A stretch of DNA of 17,267 bases, taken from Butyriboletus loyo. Taxonomy: Eukaryota; Basidiomycota; Agaricomycetes; Boletales; Boletaceae. The DNA lies in assembly GCA_038093515.1 (NCBI GenBank), contig JBBPSI010000381.1, forward strand, positions 1 to 17,267, in the 5' to 3' direction. Below, piece after piece: positions 8,599 through 15,108 of this stretch. The notes beneath the pieces are model-generated. The model saw nothing but the letters and a program-made list of their open reading frames with translations, ran no database searches and was not told the origin of the DNA. A program made the position numbers and the translations under genes. Position 1 is the first letter of the stretch. Every line of letters starts with the position of its first letter.

Positions 8599-8611
8599 GG
8601 GAAGGGGGTAA
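8599..8611 (+). other. Polypurine tract of Gypsy-1 (plus-strand primer)
   Basis: GGGAAGGGGGTAA ends directly before the TG of the 3' LTR, the position at which RNase H leaves the purine-rich RNA that primes plus-strand DNA synthesis. Confidence 0.8.
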
Positions 8612-8757
8612 TGTTACGGTAACGGTCTACTTTTTCTCTCCTTTACTGTTAGGACTACTATCTTCTCCTAGCTTGCTGCTAGTTCCCTTTGAACGGTATG
8701 AACCATTCTAGCTTAGTCATCATTTCTCACGCACAGACACCGTTTCTCTCATACTCC

Positions 8758-8777
8758 AGAAGCTTCTAGAGTATTCC
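8758..8777. promoter_or_regulatory. Heat-shock-type element in the Gypsy-1 3' LTR
   Basis: AGAAG-CTTCT-AGAGT-ATTCC reads as four alternating 5-bp units (nGAAn, nTTCn, nGAGn, nTTCn); the third is a one-base variant. The 5' LTR holds the same block at 2572-2591 although its surroundings have diverged. HSF trimers bind such arrays; activity is not proven. Confidence 0.55.
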
Positions 8778-8820
8778 TTCCACATTTGTCTTTTGGCTCT
8801 CGTGACTCAATTAGGGACAT

Positions 8821-8851
8821 GGTCTGTGCACAGACCCCAGTAGTATATAAA
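8821..8851 (+). promoter_or_regulatory. Gypsy-1 3' LTR core promoter: perfect 16-bp palindrome plus TATA box
   Basis: GGTCTGTGCACAGACC (8821-8836) is fully self-complementary; TATATAAA follows at 8844-8851. From a 3' LTR such a promoter would read outward toward the Copia sequence. Confidence 0.6.
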
Positions 8852-9039
8852 CTAGTTGTTACAACACTGTACAGTATCTAGTTCTACGCAGTTCACTGCT
8901 AGCAATTAGTCCCCACTCCAGACTCTTAGTGTGCACACTAGGACATAGTCTGAGACCCAGCTCAGAAACACTTCACGAGTCCTGCGGCTACTCCAGAGTG
9001 CCGCCTCAGAAGTTCTAGTTGTTAGCGCCCAGCATAACA

Positions 9040-10462
9040 TCAATGAGGAAGGTCACCATCACTGTCGCAAGGTTGAATACATATGATCACATTCCTTCCT
9101 TCACGAACCCCTGCACTCAATCTATGAGAACATGGGCTTTCCTATTCTCACCACCTCCTACAATGCTACACCAGATGTTCTCCTTCAAAACCACGGTTTC
9201 GAAATGTTTTGTCAATCCCAATACCCAACAATAAATGAAATGAAGGAACATCTCATCCCATTCTATGACAAATTGTCTCCTTTCAAAGGATTCAAAAAGG
9301 ATACACTCTGGAACATGACTCTTGCAGCGCAAGACTCGTCTCTATTCAACAGGAATTATCCTACAGTTGACGATCATGGGCACATCAAAGCCTATGACTA
9401 TTCCAGGAGACCAGTGGAGTTCTTTGAAGTCAGCGAAGAACACTTTAGAAATTGGGACGTTCCAACACGAAGGAGGTGGAATGAGATACAGGATAGGATT
9501 TGGAGGATGAGGTTCCACCAGCTCCACCCTTTCTTCCGAAAGAATCACATTGAATTAGAAGCTTCTGATCTCTATTCAAGTTTGCTCACGAACTCACTGC
9601 AGAGCAGCAAGACATCGCTGACGACTTGGCACACAATGTCCGACACCTACAACAAGATCTCGATGACTCCAAATGGATCTTACAAACTGTCAAGAGTCAG
9701 ATCAAAGCAATCATCGTGAATACTGGGAGATTGGAGTTGAGGCTGGAGGAAGATGAAGAAGTCGAACTCCTGCAGAACATAGAGTTCTGGGACGACTTTC
9801 ACCTCCTAATAACCAATGTGGACCTAGCCAGCTGCGAGCCACATGGGACCTTACCCTCATCGGTCCTATCAGGACCTCTCTACATCAGAGACGTCAGGCT
9901 CAAGCAAGGTCTACTCCTCTCTAGAAATACACTTATCTTTCTTCACATGTATACCATACCAGAGGATTACACACAAGTTCTCCTTCCATATGGACATATT
10001 TCTCCTTCTATTTATGTTTTGCACTCTGACTTCACTGTAAAATTATCTAGTGGAAAAATAAATAATCCACACTGGTTTCCCAACATATGGTTTGAGGAAT
10101 TTGAAGCAATATGTGCTGCATCTGCACCACTGCTATCTGCTCTTCCTCAAGGGATCCCAGAGAGTAATTTACACAGAGTCAAAACAGGAGAACATGTGAC
10201 AGAAGGAAGTTATTTCTTGAACGTTGGTCATGGAGAAGAGTCTAACAACTTAGGAGGAGATTTTCATTATGACAAAAATGGATACCTGGTGCAAGAAACA
10301 TCAGAACAGGGACCTTCGGAACCATCTAGGTTTTATACACCAGTGGTTAATCCGATAGGTCTTCCCTCACATTCACCTTCTCCTACTTCTAATCCTTCAA
10401 ATCTAAATGCTGACGAAGTTTTCTCTTCTTTTGATCAGTTCATCTTCGGATTTTTGTTTTAA
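9040..10462 (+). pseudogene. Unrecognised large ORF upstream of Copia gag (truncated, one frameshift)
   Basis: The reading frame enters from the Gypsy-1 junction (frame of 9042), has one TGA at 9084-9086, and continues through ATG 9132 to about 9570. There a one-base loss or two-base gain moves it to the frame of 9578 (FAHELTAEQQDIADDL...), which runs to TAA 10460-10462. Together this makes about 470 codons. The first half has aromatic/basic patches (DVPTRRRWNEIQDRIWRMRF). The middle is a charged, probably coiled-coil stretch (AHNVRHLQQDLDDSKW, RLELRLEEDEEVELLQ). The last third contains PLYIRDVRLKQGLLLSRN and a Pro/Ser-rich tail. I recognise no domain. It ends 11 nt before the gag ATG, so it belongs to the Copia transcript unit and not to a host gene by position. 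Most Copia elements have no ORF here. A captured host gene or a lineage-specific element protein are both possible. Confidence 0.6.
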
Positions 10463-10473
10463 AAACAATTATC

Positions 10474-11703
10474 ATGTCGCTCCCCACCATATCAGAATTC
10501 AAGATTGATGCCCAAATCCAGCAGAGACTTCCTGTCCTGACTGGAGCAGACAACTATACAGCCTGGTCTCATCAAATGAGACACGCTCTCACTGTAATCG
10601 GTGTCTGGTCGATAGTGGATGGTACTTCTGAGTACTACAATCAGACTGCCGCTGACCAGCAGAAGTGGGTCTCGCTGGACAAGCACTCTGTTGGCATGCT
10701 TGCCATCTACATCTCTCCAGAACTCCAACATGCAGTCAACTACGACTACGCTCCATCTCTCTATGACACTACTGGTCAAATAATTCCAGAATCCGTCAAT
10801 ATCTCTGTTGCCAAAACTCTCTGGGACTTCCTGCACAACACCTACACAACCATGGGCATTACAGGACAATTTTTCCTGTTCTGCCAAGCCATGAACATTC
10901 ATGTTCATGAAGCTAACACCATTGCTGGTCTCATGTCCTTAATGGACACTTTCCACAAAATGGAGGCAGCAGGATTAAGCCTTCCCAACAATTTCTGTTC
11001 CATGATCTTACTCACCAAGTTACTGAAATCATTCGAACCTCTGGTGTCTAACATCATCCATAACACTAACGTTCATCAATTTACACCGAACATCATCATT
11101 CCCATGATAACCCACAAGCTACAACTTTGTGCTGGCACTGGCCAGATCCCTTATCCTTCTACCTCTCGAATGAATGCAGTTGCACCAGATACCCAGCTCA
11201 ACTGTACAAACACAGTTAGACGCAGACCTCCTCCACCTGCACAGACAAATTGGAACAATCAGGCTCGCCCACAACAACCTTCTGGCGGATGTGGTCGTCC
11301 TACACAGAAGAGGCCGTTCCAACCACAGCAGCAAAGGCAGCAGAAAAACCATATGCCTGCGACACCTTATGGAGGACCTTCAGGATCTGGAGCAAACTGA
11401 AATGAGCGAACAATCAATCATTCCAGTTTCAAGACACGTTGAGAAAAGGGAAAAGGGAAAGGACGTGCAAATGAAGTGGAGATGGACATGGATGGATTTG
11501 CCAACATTGTAGAGTTGGGCAAAACACAACTAGGTGACCACACGCTTACAGATTTCCCAATGGAAACGGAATCAACCATTGGTCAAGCTGGTTGGGGAGA
11601 TGATGATCCGATGGGACCACCCCTCGCATCACGCTATTTTGAGGATGGAGATGCTAATGTGTCTTCCTCACACTCCTTTCAGAAATGCCGCAATTTCCTC
11701 TAA
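10474..11703 (+). pseudogene. gag: Copia gag
   Basis: ATG 10474 opens a 308-codon frame with the Copia/UBN2-type Gag pattern: LTGADNYTAWSHQMRHALTV near the start, VAKTLWDFLHNTY, and LLTKLLKSFEPLVSNI later. The C-terminus is Pro/Gln/Arg-rich (about residues 248-305) with no CxxC...H...C knuckle. TGA at 11398-11400 and TGA at 11440-11442 interrupt the same frame, which otherwise runs on through an acidic region (DMDGFANIVELGKTQL) to TAA 11701-11703; both TGA fit former CGA. Continuation into the protease requires a shift to the next frame near 11660-11700. The product would form the particle shell. Confidence 0.8.
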
Positions 11704-12781
11704 ACCTTCAGGGTCTTGTGGTCAGCCGAAGAAGAAGGAATGCAAAGCAAAGGCAGTCCATCTTTCGACTTTTCTAGAGTCGATCAATGAGAAGGATGAA
11801 GAATCCTTTTATGGAAACACTGCTCGTCATGCTGATGGCACTTGGAAGCACGGTCTTGACTCCCATGACATTAATGTCTGGGACTCTACATACCAGCGAG
11901 ATGCTGAGGACTATGATGCTGTATATGATTACAACAATGAATTTGATCTTGGTGATCTTTATATTGCGGGAGCTTACACATCTTGAAATGTCCCTTCAAA
12001 GAAGGATCTTCTATCCAACGCCTGGATGATTGACAGTGGTTGTACAGACCATGTCACACCACACATTGAAGACTTCATGGATCTCGGTGACACCGAGAGA
12101 ATTGCAATCACTGCTAATGGTGCAACCATGAAGATGTTTGGACCTGGTACTGTGTTGTTATCACAGCGACTAGGGAAGGATAAGCCCATTCCTTTGGAGC
12201 TTACAGGAGTATGGTATGTGCCTCAAGCAGCCCATAGACTCTTATCGGTCACCGCTCTAACCAAGGATGGTTATCGATGCGAAATAACCAATCAAACCAA
12301 GATTTGGAACCCTCAAGGACATTTGGTAGTGCAGGCTTCTGCCTTGCTACTGAACAATCCCCTCCACTGGTTTCAGGCTAAAATGCTAACTCCAGATGTT
12401 GGGATCCACTCCTTACAGGATGTCGGATCTTCTTCATTGTGGCACCACCATTTTGGTCATCCATCCAAAAATGTGTTATGCCATGCTTACAAGAATGTTA
12501 AGGGTATGCCGTTAATACCTGAACCTTCTGATGTCATTCCTTGTCGAGGCTGTGCCTTAGGCAAGATGCATGAATGTCCCTATGCACCTTCATCCAAATG
12601 CGCATCTTGGGTCCTTGGGCTAGTGCATTCCAACTTGGTCAAATTCCCCACACACTCTAGGACTCAGAAGCGCTACATTTTAACCTTTATTGATGACTTC
12701 TCTGCTTTTGCAGTTGTGCGGTTTTTATGCCTTAAATCTGAGGCAGCTGATGCTTTTAAGGAAGTGGTCGTCTGGGCTGAA
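11680..12781 (+). pseudogene. pol: Copia pol, first part: linker, protease, GAG-pre-integrase, integrase start
   Basis: In the frame of 11534: an acidic/Lys-rich linker, TGA at 11984-11986 (CGA-type), then protease WMIDSGCTDHVTPH (catalytic Asp in DSG), with ITANGATMKMFGPGTV. A GAG-pre-integrase module follows (SSLWHHHFGHPS...CRGCALGKMHECPY, the integrase zinc region), then the integrase core start (LVHSNLVKFPTHS, YILTFIDDFSAFAVVRFL, FKEVVVWAE). The frame is interrupted at 12781 by an 822-bp LTR. The first catalytic Asp of the core appears to be replaced (LVHSNL where VHSDL is usual): a GAC-to-AAC type change that would inactivate it. Confidence 0.85.
12777..12781. repeat. Target-site duplication CTGAA, left copy
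   Basis: Repeated exactly at 13604-13608, right after the LTR's final TAACA. Confidence 0.88.
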
Positions 12782-13603
12782 TGTTACGCTGGAGTGCGAA
12801 ACAACTAGCAGCGAGCACTTGAATAGGGGCTCGAGCCTTAATCGGGAAGTTGGCCGACTCACATAGATGATGCTATCGGGCTTCTGCAGAGCAAGTGTCA
12901 GTAAGATGTCGTATGGTGGCGACCAGATGAGATCGAGCTGAAGCTTATCGGCTCTATTGGCAGATGGGGTATAAGCTAGATTGCTAGGCACTTGGTAGAT
13001 GCATAGAATTAGCTAGAGAAGCCGTACTATCCTAAGTACACTGGTATATATACTAAATAGATATGGTGCACAGACTGAGCTGTGCGTGGCAGCGAGGGTG
13101 AAGGATTATGAGTCGTGTCGAGTCATAACCACAAAATGTGGAGCGGCAAAGTGCCGGTAACGAGGGAGTGATGCTCCGGGCAAGGTGGCGACATTGTCAA
13201 TGAATAGGAAGATCAGAAGCTGAAGTGACGATGTCCTCGAGGTGTGGCCCACAGGGCAAAGGGTGCGTGAATGGTGGAGCCCTTGGATATGGGTCTCGAC
13301 GCGAAGGTACTGACACGTCGTAATCTAATCACGTGCTAGTCACGTGATGAATCAAATGTCATTGGATAAAGAAAAGGAGGATGCGACAGCTCAGCTGAGG
13401 GCCCAGCCTGACAGGGCAAGAAGACAGGGGCTATCTCAGTGTAGCGACACTGAGACCTTACAGAACGACCGGGGAAGTGGATATTGTCCACTAGGCGACT
13501 AGGGAGTGGGCGATGGGCGGCATCACAGGATGGCGGGGGCGGCAGGGACACGTGAGCGTGGGAAAACGAGTGGCAGGGTACGCTTAGGGGTAAAACTGTA
13601 ACA
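12782..13603 (-). repeat. 822-bp solo LTR in the Copia integrase (minus orientation)
   Basis: Ends TGTTACGCTGG...AAAACTGTAACA form inverted termini (TGTTAC/GTAACA), flanked by the 5-bp duplication CTGAA (12777-12781 and 13604-13608). Removing it rejoins the integrase as VVVWAE-HQTQSSLL. Orientation: on the minus strand it ends CCAGCGTAACA like the Gypsy-1 LTRs and has the CGCACAG-N6-CTGTGC palindrome (13068-13086) upstream of a TATA stretch (13045-13052). It holds CACGTG E-boxes near 13331 and 13342. No coding sequence is supported inside. It is a third LTR family, with no internal region in the window. Confidence 0.82.
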
Positions 13604-13608
13604 CTGAA

Positions 13609-13702
13609 CATCAGACCCAGTCTTCGCTTCTTGCTGTCCGTTCAGATTGTGGGGGGGAATACATGTCTAAAGACATTCAGATGTTCCTCTCATCCAGGGG
13701 CC
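13609..13702 (+). pseudogene. pol: Copia pol, integrase fragment between the two LTR insertions
   Basis: Directly after the duplication the frame reads HQTQSSLLAVRSDCGGEYMS and on to FLSSRG, matching the integrase core around the second catalytic Asp (RSDxGGEY). It is cut at about 13702 by the Gypsy-2 LTR. The 5 nt before that (GGGCC) should reappear beyond the right-hand LTR, outside this window. Confidence 0.85.
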
Positions 13703-13754
13703 TCTTATAACTATCTTTTGCGTTTGGACTTCGTCATATTTTTCTTTCAAAGGT

Positions 13755-13774
13755 CACGTGACTTAGCGCACGTG
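13755..13774. promoter_or_regulatory. Paired E-boxes in the Gypsy-2 LTR
   Basis: CACGTG at 13755-13760 and 13769-13774. The solo copy has the same pair at 6259-6264 and 6273-6278 with the same 14-nt spacing, so the arrangement is conserved in the family. Confidence 0.5.
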
Positions 13775-13847
13775 ATCGTGGGATTATACATGTGACCACA
13801 GGCTGACTAAGCATATGATGTCATGGTCCAGACTGGCCCAGACTCTA

Positions 13848-13855
13848 TGACGTCA
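13848..13855. promoter_or_regulatory. CRE/ATF-type site TGACGTCA in the Gypsy-2 LTR
   Basis: A perfect 8-bp CRE palindrome; the solo LTR has it at 6353-6360 within the larger palindrome TGTGACGTCACA. bZIP factors of the ATF/CREB class bind this sequence. Confidence 0.5.
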
Positions 13856-13972
13856 CGCCTCATGTATTTAATCTCTGTTTGCTTCTCTTCTTTTTGATCA
13901 CCGTCAACTTCTATTTCCCATCATTGTCGACTCGTGACCTCTTCGTATGTACATGTATAGTAACTAGTCTCA

Positions 13973-14013
13973 CGCACAGCATGGTCTGTGCGCATTCCCT
14001 TGTAATATAAAAG
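13973..14013 (+). promoter_or_regulatory. Gypsy-2 LTR core promoter: CGCACAG/CTGTGCG palindrome plus TATA box
   Basis: CGCACAG (13973-13979), CATGGT spacer, CTGTGCG (13986-13992), then AATATAAAAGG starting near 14004. The solo LTR carries the identical 20-nt palindrome at 6477-6496 and a TATA box near 6509. Confidence 0.6.
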
Positions 14014-14186
14014 GGCTCGTGGTTGTGGCTAGGATTCCCTAGCTTTAACCACTTGTCTTATTCGCTGGCAACAGTTGAGAAGATTAAGGTCTGAGCTATC
14101 CTCATTACACTCGCCAGCTATTGTGTTTTAGCTGCAACAGTTACGGAACCCTGTGTGCCACTTGATAACTCCGTTGTCTCGTAACA

Positions 14187-14205
14187 CTTGGTTAAAGCTT
14201 CTGAT
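14187..14205 (+). other. Putative primer-binding site of Gypsy-2
   Basis: Two bases after the LTR end, TGGTTAAAGCTTCTGA begins with the TGG expected to pair with the CCA end of a tRNA primer. I cannot assign the tRNA from memory. Confidence 0.5.
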
Positions 14206-14811
14206 ACACACCCGGTTCCCAGGGCAGGGATAGTTTCGTTTCTATGCACATACCAGTATGCTACCACTTGAAGGGGCAGCTTTTCCGCTTAGGAAACCAT
14301 ACCCGGAATCCAGGGTTAAGGATCATCACTGGGCGTTCACCAATTTTCATTTTCGTTTCACCCCCGCGCCTTTAGGGGAGCTCCTTGGAAGAGCAGAACT
14401 TGTGTCTCAGCAGTAGCACTTGTATATTCATTCTCAGACGCTCCCTTTGGAGTTGTTAGTCCGCGTCAGGGTCGAGCCTGATTTGCGAAGTGCGACTTAG
14501 GGACCCCCAAATCCCTTTGGCTGAGCAATTCCCCAAGTAGTCCCTGTGGTAACATGGAAGGTAGAAGAAAAAACCCTTCATCATTTGTCAATTAGTCATA
14601 GTAAAATCTTTACCCGTTTCGGTTCATTACCGAACCAGACTTCGTCGGAGATACTACCTTCGTTCGAAAAAATATTTCCTTCGTTCTACTTGCTGTAGAA
14701 TTCCCCAGAGTTCCTTTGGAAGATAGGGGACAGTAAGAAAGACTATATCTCATAGCTTTTTGTTTTTGCCGAAGAAAACCGGTTTTTGCCAAAGAAAATT
14801 AAATCTTGCTG
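14206..14811 (+). other. Gypsy-2 untranslated leader with mini-hairpins
   Basis: No convincing gene. CCTTTGG-type motifs recur as tiny self-complementary units: CTCC-CTTT-GGAG (14441-14452), ATCCCTTTGG (14511-14520), TTCC-TTT-GGAA (14711-14721), and GCTCCTTGGAAGAGC near 14380. A near-tandem repeat TTTTTGCC(G/A)AAGAAAA lies at about 14763-14778 and 14783-14798. A structured packaging or translation leader is plausible; not shown. Confidence 0.45.
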
Positions 14812-15054
14812 ATGAACTACTTTGGAATATTTGTCTTCACCACAATCGCCACCTACATCCTTTTCGTCACCACTCTCGTAATCGTGCTTAAAGTTTTTAA
14901 CACAATCGTCGCAAAACAAACCCAACCTTACACCATTACTCTATCCTTTAACCGAAACAAATTCACCACCAAACTTTCCTTCCCTACTGTACAGCATCCC
15001 CAAGGCGACGGTGAATTCTCTGATCACAAGTGGGACCAACAAACTTGGAACTAA
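14812..15054 (+). CDS. Small ORF with N-terminal membrane segment, in frame with and just upstream of gag
   Basis: ATG 14812 gives 80 codons. Residues ~4-28 are strongly hydrophobic (FGIFVFTTIATYILFVTTLV), typical of a signal anchor, followed by a polar stretch. It ends with TAA 15052-15054. The same frame is then open through 18 codons into the gag ATG at 15109, so suppression or a sense codon in place of this TAA would make a membrane-anchored Gag. Not a recognised family. It might be a non-coding leader stretch that is open by chance. Confidence 0.4.
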   Translation: MNYFGIFVFTTIATYILFVTTLVIVLKVFNTIVAKQTQPYTITLSFNRNKFTTKLSFPTVQHPQGDGEFSDHKWDQQTWN

Positions 15055-15108
15055 ATCAATCTGGGTTCAGAAACCTCGGAGGATTTTCTGGTAGACGATG
15101 AGAAGAGA

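Larger units (their letters stand above)
2482..9039 (+). mobile_element. Gypsy-1: degenerate Ty3/Gypsy chromovirus with an extra 3' ORF
   Basis: Bounded by diverged LTRs (2482-2852, 8612-9039). Order: 5' LTR, gag C-terminal scrap, protease, reverse transcriptase, RNase H, integrase, GPF/chromodomain, extra zinc-knuckle ORF, polypurine tract, 3' LTR. The PR-RT-RH-IN order and the chromodomain put it in Ty3/Gypsy (Metaviridae-type). It cannot transpose on its own: gag and the primer-binding site are deleted, pol has ten TGA stops, and the RT motif is YMDN. The element is interrupted by a 521-bp solo LTR at 6182-6702. No target duplication is visible, because the left end is truncated against the dehydrogenase gene. 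Confidence 0.93.
8612..9039 (+). repeat. Gypsy-1 3' LTR (complete, 428 bp)
   Basis: Begins TGTTACGGTAACGG and ends GCGCCCAGCATAACA (TG...CA with TGTTA/TAACA inverted ends). It contains a four-unit heat-shock-type element (8758-8777), the perfect 16-bp palindrome GGTCTGTGCACAGACC (8821-8836) and a TATA box (8844-8851). It matches the truncated copy at 2482-2852. Directly beyond it, at 9040, lies coding sequence of the Copia 5' ORF. Confidence 0.9.
9040..13702 (+). mobile_element. Degenerate Ty1/Copia element, 5' end lost, nested insertions in its integrase
   Basis: Order: unrecognised 5' ORF, gag, protease, GAG-pre-integrase, integrase start. Protease before integrase with a GAG-pre-integrase motif and no RT seen upstream fits Copia order. 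No Copia LTR is present: the left end is cut by the Gypsy-1 LTR at 9039/9040, and the rest of the element (integrase remainder, RT, RNase H) would lie beyond the Gypsy-2 insertion. It is damaged by at least four TGA codons in frame (9084, 11398, 11440, 11984) and two frameshifts (near 9570 and 11680). Confidence 0.85.
13703..14186 (+). repeat. Gypsy-2 5' LTR
   Basis: Homologous along most of its length to the solo LTR 6182-6702, ending GTTGTCTCGTAACA where the solo copy ends GTTGCCTCGCAACA. It starts TCTTATAACTATC where the solo copy has TGTTATAATC, so the terminal TG has become TC; the exact left edge is uncertain by a few bases. Confidence 0.87.

Noticed and set aside
7902..8711. 269-codon plus-strand ORF overlapping the zinc-knuckle ORF in another frame and running into the 3' LTR
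   Set aside because: Its composition (Ser/Pro/Leu-rich) is what a shifted reading of the Pro-rich frame gives, it has no recognisable motif, and it crosses the polypurine tract and LTR start. The knuckle frame is the coding one.
13336..13611. 91-codon minus-strand ORF within the 822-bp LTR
   Set aside because: It overlaps the LTR end and the target duplication and has low-complexity His/Pro/Ser composition; chance opening.
14743..14925. 60-codon minus-strand ORF with cysteines near the Gypsy-2 leader
   Set aside because: Antisense to the hydrophobic small ORF and the near-tandem repeat; cysteine spacing matches no known finger.
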